Positions 1 to 8,291 of a stretch of DNA of 64,000 bases are shown piece after piece. Below the pieces are notes generated by a model. The model saw nothing but the letters and a program-made list of their open reading frames with translations, was not told where the DNA came from and ran no database searches. Source of the stretch: Aliivibrio finisterrensis_A (lineage in GTDB: Bacteria; Pseudomonadota; Gammaproteobacteria; Enterobacterales; Vibrionaceae); NCBI RefSeq assembly GCF_004167675.1, contig NZ_SEZQ01000001.1. One strand, written 5' to 3'. Each line of letters begins with the position of its first letter. Position 1 is the first letter of the stretch. The position numbers were made by a program, and so were the translations under genes.

Positions 1-321
1 TTAAGTTTACGAATAGAACAAGTATTGAATAGAACCCCTTTACATATCACCCCTGATGTTGATAAAGAAATAAAAACAGTCGCTTGGTGTTCAGGTGGTG
101 GGCAGGATTATATTGAGCTCGCAGCGCAGCAAGGCATTGATGCATTTATTTCAGGTGAAATTTCAGAAAGAACAACCTATATAGCTCGAGAATTAGGAAT
201 TCATTATTTTGCCGCGGGTCATCACGCGACTGAGCGTTATGGTGTAAAAGCCTTGGGTGAATGGTTAGCGAAAGAATACGGTTTTGATGTTGAATTTATT
301 GATATCGATAATCCAGTGTAG
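1..321 (+). CDS. NIF3/YbgI family protein, C-terminal part
   Basis: The reading frame is open from base 1 to a stop at 319-321, so the gene starts upstream of the window and only the last 106 residues are present. The segment carries the C-terminal signature of the NIF3/YbgI family (SGGGQDYIELAA, then GEISERTTY, then GHHATERYGVKAL). This family forms hexameric toroids with a dinuclear metal centre, and the His and Glu of GHHATE are metal ligands in known structures. The cellular role is unsettled: GTP cyclohydrolase I type 2 is a common but poorly supported annotation. A TTG at 25 is not a credible start because the conserved frame extends upstream. The gene converges on gltA and the two share a hairpin terminator. 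Confidence 0.9.
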   Translation, partial: LSLRIEQVLNRTPLHITPDVDKEIKTVAWCSGGGQDYIELAAQQGIDAFISGEISERTTYIARELGIHYFAAGHHATERYGVKALGEWLAKEYGFDVEFIDIDNPV

Positions 322-360
322 AATGATATGAATAGAAATACGTTTTTTTAGCGCCGTAAT

Positions 361-396
361 AAAAAAGGTTGATGCATTAGCACCAACCTTTTTTTG
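361..396. terminator. Bidirectional terminator between NIF3 gene and gltA
   Basis: An A-run, a GGTTGATGC/GCACCAACC stem (one wobble pair) and a T-run form a hairpin with A and T tracts on both sides, so it can end transcription from either convergent gene. Confidence 0.75.
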
Positions 397-433
397 TTTA
401 TAAGACTAATTAATTTCAGTGTTTAAGAATTAA

Positions 434-1723
434 TTATTCACGTTCATGAAGAGGTTTAAACTCACGAAGTTCTTCACCGGTGTAAAGCTGGCGAGGGCGA
501 CCGATACGGTTGCTTGGGTCACTGTGCATTTCACTCCAGTGAGCAATCCAGCCAACAGTACGAGACATAGCAAAGATAACGGTAAACATAGACACAGGAA
601 TACCAATCGCTTTTAGGATGATACCAGAGTAGAAATCTACGTTTGGATACAGTTTCTTCGATACAAAATACTCATCCGAAAGTGCAATTCGTTCTAGTTC
701 CATCGCGACATCTAACAGAGGATCTTTGATGTTTAGCTCTTTCAGTACTTCGTGGCACGCTTCACGCATTACCGTTGCGCGTGGATCGTAGTTTTTGTAA
801 ACACGATGACCAAAACCCATTAGACGGAATGGGTCTTCTTTATCTTTTGCTTTTGCAACGTATTCATCAATGTTATCAAGAGAGCCAATCTCTTCAAGCA
901 TACGTAAACATGCTTCGTTTGCACCACCGTGAGCAGGCCCCCATAGAGAAGCGATACCAGCAGCAATACATGCGAACGGGTTAGCACCGGATGAGCCCGC
1001 TAATCGCACTGTTGACGTTGAAGCATTTTGTTCGTGATCGGCATGCAGAGTAAAGATTTTATCCATAGCGCGAGCAACAACAGGGTTTACTTCGTATTCT
1101 TCACATGGGTTTGCAAACATCATGTGTAAGAAATTTTCCGCGTAAGTCAGGTCGTTACGTGGATAAATAAACGGCTGACCGATTGAGTACTTGTAACACA
1201 TTGCTGAAAGTGTTGGCATTTTTGACAGGAGTCTAAATGCCGCAATTTCACGGTGCTCATCATTATTAATATCTAGTGAGTCGTGATAGAAGGCAGCGAG
1301 TGCACCAACCACACCACACATTACTGCCATTGGGTGAGCATCACGACGGAAACCATGGAAGAAACTTGAAATTTGCTCATGCACCATAGTATGGCGAGTC
1401 ACAATATCTTTAAATGTTTCGTATTCTTCACGGTTTGGAGCCTGACCATTTAAAAGGATGTAACACACTTCTAAATAATCAGCATTATTGGCTAATTGAT
1501 CGATAGGGAAACCGCGGTGTAATAAAACACCTTTATCACCGTCGATATAAGTTATTTGAGACTCACAAGATGCAGTGGCAAGGAAACCAGGGTCAAAGGT
1601 AAAGTAACCATTGGCTCCTAATGTACGCACATCAATCACTTCAGGACCAATTGTTCCATCCATGATCGGCATGTCGATAGGCGCTTGACCTTCAATATGA
1701 AGTGTTGCCTTTTTATCTGCCAT
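434..1723 (-). CDS. gltA: Citrate synthase (type II)
   Basis: Condenses acetyl-CoA with oxaloacetate to citrate, the entry step of the TCA cycle, in the cytoplasm. The 429-residue length matches the E. coli-type hexameric, NADH-sensitive enzyme. The catalytic motifs are visible: GPAHGGANEA, GFGHRVYKNYDPR and VDFYSG, which carry the two histidines and the aspartate of the family's active site. The N-terminal small beta domain typical of the Gram-negative type is present. The start is an ATG behind a clear AGGAG. The gene diverges from sdhCDAB-sucABCD, the usual gammaproteobacterial layout, so TCA entry and the later steps share one intergenic control region. Confidence 0.98.
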   Translation of the reverse strand: MADKKATLHIEGQAPIDMPIMDGTIGPEVIDVRTLGANGYFTFDPGFLATASCESQITYIDGDKGVLLHRGFPIDQLANNADYLEVCYILLNGQAPNREEYETFKDIVTRHTMVHEQISSFFHGFRRDAHPMAVMCGVVGALAAFYHDSLDINNDEHREIAAFRLLSKMPTLSAMCYKYSIGQPFIYPRNDLTYAENFLHMMFANPCEEYEVNPVVARAMDKIFTLHADHEQNASTSTVRLAGSSGANPFACIAAGIASLWGPAHGGANEACLRMLEEIGSLDNIDEYVAKAKDKEDPFRLMGFGHRVYKNYDPRATVMREACHEVLKELNIKDPLLDVAMELERIALSDEYFVSKKLYPNVDFYSGIILKAIGIPVSMFTVIFAMSRTVGWIAHWSEMHSDPSNRIGRPRQLYTGEELREFKPLHERE

Positions 1724-1776
1724 AACATTCTCCTTTTGTTATATTTTTATTCTATCCCGGATATGAGAGTGACAAC

Positions 1777-1805
1777 TTTGTACCCATTACACGGGCTAAT
1801 GTCAA
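1777..1805 (-). promoter_or_regulatory. Candidate gltA sigma70 promoter
   Basis: On the minus strand a perfect TTGACA (plus coordinates 1800-1805) is followed by a 17-base spacer and TACAAA (1777-1782). This would give a leader of about 45 bases before the gltA ATG. Inferred from sequence only. Confidence 0.5.
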
Positions 1806-1894
1806 TTATTGTGCGCTTATGTGTGCACTTGTTTATATTTTTAATGAAAAAAAAGTTAATTTTCTGTGGTGTGATGTAGGTATTATTTATAGGT

Positions 1895-1923
1895 TTGTAA
1901 TCAGATGTTTCACATCGTATACT
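1895..1923 (+). promoter_or_regulatory. Candidate sdhC promoter
   Basis: TTGTAA (1895-1900), a 17-base spacer and TATACT (1918-1923). The start point would fall near 1930, leaving an unusually long leader of about 200 bases before the preferred sdhC start. The spacer holds a GATGT-TT-CACATC inverted repeat that could be an operator. Confidence 0.45.
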
Positions 1924-2129
1924 GCGGCAGAGTTTCTGGTCTGTCCCTTATTTTATATAGGGTTAGCGTGATTTACATCTACTTATAAATAGAGTGCGGT
2001 TTAGTAATTAAGCAGCATAAAGAGATGTCGCTCACAATGAAAGTTGCGAAAATGTTAAATTTCATGGTTTTTGATAGATCAGAGGTATCTATAACAATAA
2101 AATGCTCAATGGAGCTGAGTGAGCCCCTT

Positions 2130-2510
2130 GTGAAAGTTAAAAAGTCAAGACCTGTCAATCTAGATCTACAAACGATCCGTTTTCCTATAACGGCTATCGC
2201 CTCAATTGTGCACCGTGTAAGTGGTGTGATTACTTTTGTTTCTGTTGGAATATTGCTTTGGTTGCTCAACCTATCGCTTTCTTCTCCTATTGGATTCGCA
2301 CAAGCTGCTGATTATATCGATGGCTTTTTTGTGACATTCATTATGTGGGGAATTCTAACAGCCCTTGCTTACCATATTGTAGTAGGTGTTCGTCACTTAT
2401 TGATGGACATGGGATATTTTGAAGAGCTTGAGTCTGGTACTCAAAGTGCCAAGGTTGCGTTTGCAATTACGGCTGTATTATCTCTTTTAGCAGGAGTATT
2501 GGTATGGTAG
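2130..2510 (+). CDS. sdhC: Succinate dehydrogenase cytochrome b556 subunit
   Basis: Membrane anchor of complex II. With SdhD it binds haem b and ubiquinone and docks the SdhAB catalytic dimer on the inner membrane. The family signature RPVNLDLQTIRFP opens the protein, followed by SIVHRVSGV (quinone-site Ser/Arg region) and a haem-ligand His in the second or third helix (ALAYHIVVGVRHL). Three hydrophobic helices are evident. The frame extends upstream to 2025 and includes an ATG at 2109. I prefer the GTG at 2130 because it gives 126 residues, close to the usual 125-130, and starts right at the conserved N-terminus. The start choice is uncertain. The next gene overlaps by 7 bases. Confidence 0.9.
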   Translation: MKVKKSRPVNLDLQTIRFPITAIASIVHRVSGVITFVSVGILLWLLNLSLSSPIGFAQAADYIDGFFVTFIMWGILTALAYHIVVGVRHLLMDMGYFEELESGTQSAKVAFAITAVLSLLAGVLVW

Positions 2511-2851
2511 CTAACGTATCTTCATTTGGTCGTAATGGCGTACACGATTTTATCTTAATTCGTGCTAGTGCGATTATCCTAACCCTCTACACCCTATATA
2601 TTGTTGGCTTCTGTGCTTTTGGCCCAGATCTAACTTACCTATCATGGACAAACTTCTTTGGCAGTCTGTTCACGAAAGTATTTACGATGCTTGCTCTTTT
2701 TTCAATCTTGATTCATGCATGGATTGGTTTATGGCAAGTACTGACTGATTATATTAAACCTGTCATGTTGCGTGCTCTGCTTCAGCTTGGTTTAGTGTCA
2801 GTGTTATTAGGATATTTCTTCTCTGGTTTAATAATTGTGTGGGGTGTGTAG
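2504..2851 (+). CDS. sdhD: Succinate dehydrogenase membrane anchor subunit
   Basis: Second membrane anchor of complex II (115 residues), pairing with SdhC around haem b. It starts with the family-typical NVSSFGRNGVHDFILIRASA segment region and has three transmembrane helices. HAWIGLWQVLTDYIKP is the conserved stretch holding the haem-ligand His and the quinone-site Tyr/Asp neighbourhood. The ATG lies inside the 3' end of sdhC (7-base overlap), and its own TAG overlaps the sdhA GTG by one base, so the three genes are probably translationally coupled. Confidence 0.96.
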   Translation: MVANVSSFGRNGVHDFILIRASAIILTLYTLYIVGFCAFGPDLTYLSWTNFFGSLFTKVFTMLALFSILIHAWIGLWQVLTDYIKPVMLRALLQLGLVSVLLGYFFSGLIIVWGV

Positions 2852-4617
2852 TGAGTATTCCTGTTAGAGAATTTGATGCCGTTGTAATTGGCGCTGGTGG
2901 TGCAGGTATGCGTGCCGCACTGCAAATTTCTGAGCAAGGCCTATCTTGTGCATTGCTTTCTAAAGTTTTCCCTACTCGTTCTCATACGGTTTCTGCGCAA
3001 GGTGGCATTACTGTTGCTCTTGGTAACGCGCATGAAGACCATTGGGAACAACACATGTATGACACAGTAAAAGGTTCTGATTATATCGGTGACCAAGACG
3101 CTATCGAATACATGTGTAAAAACGGCCCAGAGTCGGTTATTGAATTAGAAAAAATGGGATTGCCTTTTTCTCGTTTTGAAAACGGTACAATTTATCAGCG
3201 CCCATTTGGTGGTCAGTCTAAGAATTTTGGTGGAGAACAAGCTGCACGAACAGCTGCTGCCGCGGACCGTACTGGTCACGCGCTTCTTCATACGCTTTAT
3301 CAGCAAAATATTAAGCATAAGACGACGATCTTTTCTGAGTGGTATGCGCTTGATTTGGTAAAAAATGAAGACGGTGCAATTTTAGGTTGTACTGCGCTTT
3401 GTATGGAAACGGGTGAAGTTTGTTACTTTAAATCTAAAGCAACCATCCTTGCTACTGGTGGTGCGGGTCGTATTTACGCATCAACAACGAATGCACACAT
3501 CAATACTGGTGATGGTGTAGGCATGGCGATTCGTGCTGGTGTTCCAATGCAAGATATTGAAATGTGGCAGTTCCACCCAACCGGTATTGCAGGTGCAGGT
3601 GTACTTGTAACGGAAGGTTGTCGTGGTGAAGGTGGCTATCTATTAAATAAAGATGGTGAGCGCTTCATGGAGCGTTACGCACCAAATGCGAAAGACTTAG
3701 CGGGGCGTGATGTTGTTGCTCGTTCAATGATGGTTGAAATTCGCGAAGGTCGTGGTTGTGATGGTCCTTGGGGTCCACACATTAAATTGAAATTGGATCA
3801 CCTAGGTAAAGAGACGCTTGAATCACGCCTACCGGGTGTATGTGAATTGTCTCGTACCTTTGCTCATGTCGACCCAGTTAAAGAGCCTATCCCAGTAATC
3901 CCAACCTGTCATTACATGATGGGTGGTGTACCAACACAAGTTTCTGGTCAAGCGATTAAGCAAGATGAAAGCGGTGCTGATGTCGAAGTTCAAGGCCTGT
4001 TTGCTTGTGGCGAAATCGCATCTGTATCTGTGCATGGTGCAAACCGTTTAGGTGGTAACTCGCTGCTAGATTTAGTGGTGTTTGGTCGTGCAACAGGGCT
4101 ACATTTAGGTGAAACGCTGAAGAAACAAGCAGAAGCTAAACCAGCAACTGAAGCAGATATTGAAGCATCACTTGAGCGTTATAATCGTTGGGAAAATAGC
4201 ACTGGCGGTGAAGATCCAGTTCAAATTCGTAAAGACTTACAGCAATGTATGCAAAATAACTTTTCGGTATTCCGTGAAGGTGATGCAATGGCAAAAGGCC
4301 TTGAAGAGCTTAAAGTGATTCGTGAGCGTCTAAAAAATGCTTACCTTGCCGATAAATCAACAGAGTTTAATACGCAGCGTATTGAGTGTTTAGAACTTGA
4401 AAACTTAATGGAAACGGCATTCGCGACAGCGGTAGCAGCAAACTATCGTACAGAGAGCCGCGGTGCGCATGCTCGATTTGACTTCCCTGAACGTGATGAT
4501 GCGAATTGGCTATGTCACTCAGTGTATAACCCTGAGACAGAGTCAATGAGTAAACGTGGTGTAAACATGGAGCCAATCCATCGTGAAGCATTCCCACCTA
4601 AAGCACGTACGTACTAA
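2851..4617 (+). CDS. sdhA: Succinate dehydrogenase flavoprotein subunit
   Basis: Oxidises succinate to fumarate using covalently bound FAD, on the cytoplasmic face of complex II. The Rossmann motif GAGGAGMRAAL lies near residue 14, and RSHTVSAQGG carries the His that links FAD. HPTGI, RDVVARSM and HGANRLGGNSLLD follow as in the family. I take the GTG at 2851, which overlaps the sdhD stop, because it gives 588 residues, the same length as E. coli SdhA, and begins SIPVREFDAVVIG. A GTG at 2839 would add four unsupported residues. It forms an operon with sdhB 14 bases downstream. Confidence 0.97.
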   Translation: MSIPVREFDAVVIGAGGAGMRAALQISEQGLSCALLSKVFPTRSHTVSAQGGITVALGNAHEDHWEQHMYDTVKGSDYIGDQDAIEYMCKNGPESVIELEKMGLPFSRFENGTIYQRPFGGQSKNFGGEQAARTAAAADRTGHALLHTLYQQNIKHKTTIFSEWYALDLVKNEDGAILGCTALCMETGEVCYFKSKATILATGGAGRIYASTTNAHINTGDGVGMAIRAGVPMQDIEMWQFHPTGIAGAGVLVTEGCRGEGGYLLNKDGERFMERYAPNAKDLAGRDVVARSMMVEIREGRGCDGPWGPHIKLKLDHLGKETLESRLPGVCELSRTFAHVDPVKEPIPVIPTCHYMMGGVPTQVSGQAIKQDESGADVEVQGLFACGEIASVSVHGANRLGGNSLLDLVVFGRATGLHLGETLKKQAEAKPATEADIEASLERYNRWENSTGGEDPVQIRKDLQQCMQNNFSVFREGDAMAKGLEELKVIRERLKNAYLADKSTEFNTQRIECLELENLMETAFATAVAANYRTESRGAHARFDFPERDDANWLCHSVYNPETESMSKRGVNMEPIHREAFPPKARTY

Positions 4618-4631
4618 AAGAGGGCAGAAAG

Positions 4632-5345
4632 ATGAAATTAAGTTTTTCAATCTACCGTTACAATCCTGATGTAGATAATGCGCCTCATATGAAGGCGTAC
4701 ACATTAGAAGTGGATGAAGGCTCTGATATGATGGTGCTTGATGCACTTATCTTATTAAAAGAACAAGATCCTACGTTATCATTCCGTCGTTCATGCCGCG
4801 AAGGCGTATGTGGCTCTGATGGTTTGAATATGAATGGTAAGAATGGATTAGCGTGTATTACTCCATTATCTGAATTAACAGGTAAGGATGATATTGTTAT
4901 TCGTCCATTACCTGGTTTACCTGTAGTTCGTGATTTGATCGTCGATATGGCGCAGTTCTACGAGAATTACGAAAAAGTAAAACCATTCTTAATCAGTGAT
5001 GGTGCAACGCCACCTTCAAGAGAAAACCTACAATCTCCAGAAGAACGTGAACATTTAGATGGTTTATATGAATGTATCATGTGCGCATGTTGTACTACAT
5101 CATGTCCATCATTTTGGTGGAATCCTGACAAGTTCATCGGACCTGCAGGGCTTCTTGCGGCTTATCGTTGGTTAATTGATAGCCGTGATACTGCGACAAA
5201 TGAACGTTTGTCTAATTTAGACGATGCTTTCAGTGTTTTTCGTTGCCATGGCATAATGAATTGTGTAAGTGTATGTCCTAAAGGGTTAAACCCAACAAAA
5301 GCAATTGGTCATATTAAAACCATGCTATTGAAAAAAGCGGTATAA
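4632..5345 (+). CDS. sdhB: Succinate dehydrogenase iron-sulfur subunit
   Basis: Carries electrons from SdhA flavin to the quinone through three clusters. The 2Fe-2S domain shows SCREGVCGSDGLNMNG and the later GLAC cysteine. CIMCACCTTSCP supplies 4Fe-4S and 3Fe-4S ligands, completed by CHGIMNCVSVCPKGLNP. Length is 237 residues (238 in E. coli). An AGAGGGCAGAAAG ribosome site precedes the ATG. It is the last sdh gene, and a structured 110-base gap separates it from sucA. Confidence 0.97.
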   Translation: MKLSFSIYRYNPDVDNAPHMKAYTLEVDEGSDMMVLDALILLKEQDPTLSFRRSCREGVCGSDGLNMNGKNGLACITPLSELTGKDDIVIRPLPGLPVVRDLIVDMAQFYENYEKVKPFLISDGATPPSRENLQSPEEREHLDGLYECIMCACCTTSCPSFWWNPDKFIGPAGLLAAYRWLIDSRDTATNERLSNLDDAFSVFRCHGIMNCVSVCPKGLNPTKAIGHIKTMLLKKAV

Positions 5346-5354
5346 CTATTATCT

Positions 5355-5422
5355 CCTCAACGTTACGCATTGGTTTATTCAAGCGTAAGTTGAGGCTTAT
5401 AAGCCCGGCACAAAAGACCGGG
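5355..5422 (+). promoter_or_regulatory. Tandem hairpins between sdhB and sucA
   Basis: The first hairpin has arms CCTCAACGTTACGC (5355-5368) and GCGTAAGTTGAGG (5383-5395), a 13-pair stem with one bulged G. The second has CCCGG (5404-5408) and CCGGG (5418-5422). Neither is followed by a T-run, so they look more like RNA processing or stability elements than terminators. They may set the sdh:suc expression ratio. Confidence 0.55.
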
Positions 5423-5455
5423 ATAGACGTGAAACTACTGGATTAAGGGAAAATA

Positions 5456-8272
5456 ATGCAGAATAGCGTGATGAAGGCATGGTTTGAGTCTTCACATTTA
5501 GCTGGCGCTAATGCAACGTACGTAGAAGATCTCTACGAACTCTATCTCAGTGACCCGGAAATCGTTAGCGATGAATGGAGAGACGTTTTTGATACGCTTC
5601 CAGTTGAAAGTACTGGCGCATCAGAACAAGCCCATTCCCCTGTACGAGAATATTTCCGTCGTCTTGCGAAAGAAACAAAGCAAGTTAGTGCTCAAGTTAA
5701 TGATCCAGATGTAGATGCTAAGCAAGTAAGAGTATTGCAATTAATTAATGCGTACCGTTTCCGTGGTCATCAAAATGCCAATTTAGACCCATTAGCATTA
5801 CAGCAACATGAATATGTTGCAGAACTAGAGCCAGAATTTCATAATCTAACCGAAGACGATTTTGAAGAGACGTTTAATGTAGGTTCTTTTGCTTCAGGGC
5901 AAGAGACCATGAAACTTTCTGATCTATATGAAGCACTACGTGGCACTTATTGTGGCTCTGTCGGTGCTGAATATATGCATATCACGAATACGGAAGAGAA
6001 ACGTTGGATTCAGCAACGCTTAGAGTCTGTGGCAGGCAAGCCAACTTTTACTGATCAAGAAAAACTGACTTTTCTTGAAGAGTTAACCGCTGCCGAAGGG
6101 CTAGAACGATATCTAGGCGCTAAATTCCCAGGAGCGAAGCGATTCTCATTGGAAGGTGGCGATGCCATGGTTCCTATGGTGAAAGAGATTATTCGTCGCG
6201 CTGGTGAAAATGGTGGGCGTGAAGTCGTTATCGGCATGGCTCACCGTGGTCGATTAAATATGCTTATCAACGTTCTTGGGAAGAAGCCTCAAGATCTTTT
6301 CGATGAATTTGCTGGTAAGCATGGCGACTCATGGGGTACGGGTGATGTTAAGTATCACCAAGGTTTCTCTTCAGACTTTGCAACGGCAGGTGGTAATGTT
6401 CATTTAGCATTAGCATTTAACCCATCTCACCTAGAGATTGTTAACCCTGTTGTTATTGGTTCTGTCCGTGCTCGTCAAGACCGCCTAAATGATACGGCGG
6501 GTGATAAAGTAATCCCAATTACTATTCACGGTGACTCTGCGATTGCTGGTCAAGGTGTGGTAGCTGAAACATTTAACATGTCTCAAGCTCGTGCATTCCA
6601 AGTGGGTGGTACGGTTCGAATTGTTATTAACAACCAAGTGGGTTTTACAACATCAAATCCAAAAGATACACGCTCGACTCAATATTGTACTGACATTGCA
6701 AAAATGGTTCAGGCACCAATATTTCACGTGAATGCTGATGATCCAGAAGCGGTTGCTTTCGTAACTCGTATCGCTCTTGATTATCGTAATGAGTTTAAAC
6801 GTGATGTGGTAATTGATTTAGTGTGTTATCGCCGTCACGGTCACAATGAAGCTGATGAGCCAAATGCTACACAGCCTTTGATGTACCAAAAAATCAAAAA
6901 GCATCCAACACCTCGTAAGATTTACGCAGATATGTTGGTTGCACGCCAAGAACTTGAGTTAGAAACGACCACACAATTGATCAATGAGTATCGCGATGCG
7001 CTTGATCATGGTGAAGTGGTAGTGAAAGAGTGGCGACCAATGCAGCTACATAATGTGGATTGGACACCTTTCATCGGTCATGACTGGAATATGGAATGGG
7101 CGAGTGAATTCGATAAAACGCGTCTAGTTGAGCTTGGCCAACGTGTTTGCCAATACCCAGAAAGTCACAAATTACACAGCCGTGTCAATAAAATGTGTAA
7201 TGACCGTATTTCGATGGTTTCTGGTGAGAAATCTATAGATTGGGGCATGGCTGAAACATTAGCTTATGCAACTCTGGTCGATGAAGGTAAGCGCATTCGT
7301 ATTACTGGTCAAGATTCTGGTCGTGGTACATTCTTCCATCGTCATGCTGTTCTTCATAATCAATCAGATGCGAGTACTTACGTACCGTTAGCTAATATTC
7401 ATGATAAGCAAGGCCCATTTGAAGTGCATGATTCAGTACTTTCAGAAGCCGCAGTACTTGCTTTTGAATATGGTTATGCAACCGCTGAACCAGGTGGCTT
7501 AACTATTTGGGAAGCCCAGTTTGGTGACTTTGCTAACTGTGCACAAGTGGTTATTGACCAATTTATCTCATCAGGAGAGCAAAAGTGGGGCAGAATGTGT
7601 GGCCTTACTATGTTGTTACCTCATGGTTATGAAGGTCAAGGGCCTGAGCACTCATCAGCTCGACTTGAGCGTTTCTTACAAATGTGTGCTGAGCAAAATA
7701 TGCAAGTGGTGGTTCCATCAACACCAGCTCAGGTATACCACATGTTACGACGTCAAGTTGTTCGTCCAATGCGTCGTCCACTGATTGTAATGTCGCCAAA
7801 ATCACTATTGCGCCATCCTTTATGTACATCATCACTTGAAGAGCTTGCTGAGGGTAACTTCCAGTCAGCAATTCCAGAGGTTGATGCTTTGGACCCTGCG
7901 CAAGTGAAACGCGTCGTATTCTGTTCAGGTAAGGTGTATTTTGACTTGTTAGAGCAACGTCGCCTAAATGAACAAACGGATGTCGCTATTGTACGTATTG
8001 AACAGCTTTACCCATTCCCTAAAGAAGACGTAGAAGCTGCAATTGCACAATATACTAATGTAGAAGATTATGTTTGGTGTCAAGAAGAGCCGCAAAACCA
8101 AGGCGCTTGGTACTCAAGTCAACATAACTTCCGCTCGGCGTTACCTGATAGTGCCATTTTACATTATGCAGGACGTCCAGCGTCTGCCTCTCCGGCAGTA
8201 GGCTATATGTCGGTGCACGTGAAACAACAAAAAGCGTTAGTTGAAGACGCTCTGACCCTAGATAAGAACTAG
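5456..8272 (+). CDS. sucA: 2-oxoglutarate dehydrogenase E1 component
   Basis: Thiamine diphosphate-dependent decarboxylation of 2-oxoglutarate and transfer of the succinyl group to the SucB lipoyl domain. Length is 938 residues (933 in E. coli). It opens with MQNSVMKAWFESSHL, the E1o-specific N-terminal segment that binds E2, and holds GMAHRGRLN, FNPSHLEIVNPVV (substrate-binding region), GDSAIAGQGVVAE and the ThDP region HGDS...NNQVGFTT. The C-terminal transketolase-like domain (GQDSGRGTFFHRH onwards) is complete. The ATG follows a TTAAGGGAAA ribosome site. It is the first suc gene after the sdh-suc spacer. Confidence 0.97.
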   Translation: MQNSVMKAWFESSHLAGANATYVEDLYELYLSDPEIVSDEWRDVFDTLPVESTGASEQAHSPVREYFRRLAKETKQVSAQVNDPDVDAKQVRVLQLINAYRFRGHQNANLDPLALQQHEYVAELEPEFHNLTEDDFEETFNVGSFASGQETMKLSDLYEALRGTYCGSVGAEYMHITNTEEKRWIQQRLESVAGKPTFTDQEKLTFLEELTAAEGLERYLGAKFPGAKRFSLEGGDAMVPMVKEIIRRAGENGGREVVIGMAHRGRLNMLINVLGKKPQDLFDEFAGKHGDSWGTGDVKYHQGFSSDFATAGGNVHLALAFNPSHLEIVNPVVIGSVRARQDRLNDTAGDKVIPITIHGDSAIAGQGVVAETFNMSQARAFQVGGTVRIVINNQVGFTTSNPKDTRSTQYCTDIAKMVQAPIFHVNADDPEAVAFVTRIALDYRNEFKRDVVIDLVCYRRHGHNEADEPNATQPLMYQKIKKHPTPRKIYADMLVARQELELETTTQLINEYRDALDHGEVVVKEWRPMQLHNVDWTPFIGHDWNMEWASEFDKTRLVELGQRVCQYPESHKLHSRVNKMCNDRISMVSGEKSIDWGMAETLAYATLVDEGKRIRITGQDSGRGTFFHRHAVLHNQSDASTYVPLANIHDKQGPFEVHDSVLSEAAVLAFEYGYATAEPGGLTIWEAQFGDFANCAQVVIDQFISSGEQKWGRMCGLTMLLPHGYEGQGPEHSSARLERFLQMCAEQNMQVVVPSTPAQVYHMLRRQVVRPMRRPLIVMSPKSLLRHPLCTSSLEELAEGNFQSAIPEVDALDPAQVKRVVFCSGKVYFDLLEQRRLNEQTDVAIVRIEQLYPFPKEDVEAAIAQYTNVEDYVWCQEEPQNQGAWYSSQHNFRSALPDSAILHYAGRPASASPAVGYMSVHVKQQKALVEDALTLDKN

Positions 8273-8291
8273 AAAGTATAGGAAAACGGAT

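Larger units (their letters stand above)
1724..2129. other. Divergent gltA/sdhC control region
   Basis: A 406-base intergenic region. It contains one promoter-like pair in each direction (listed separately). The stretch from about 2025 to 2129 is open in the sdhC frame, but I read it as leader because homologous SdhC proteins begin near 2130. I see no further gene. Confidence 0.6.

Noticed and set aside
775..984. Small open frame on the plus strand inside gltA
   Set aside because: It is antisense to a highly conserved gene, and its composition follows the gltA codon pattern.
2025..2129. N-terminal extension of SdhC
   Set aside because: SdhC proteins start near the conserved RPVNLDLQT segment, and the extra 35 residues have no family counterpart; the region is more likely a leader.
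2839..2850. Earlier GTG start for sdhA
   Set aside because: Starting at 2851 gives the standard 588 residues; the four extra residues are not conserved.
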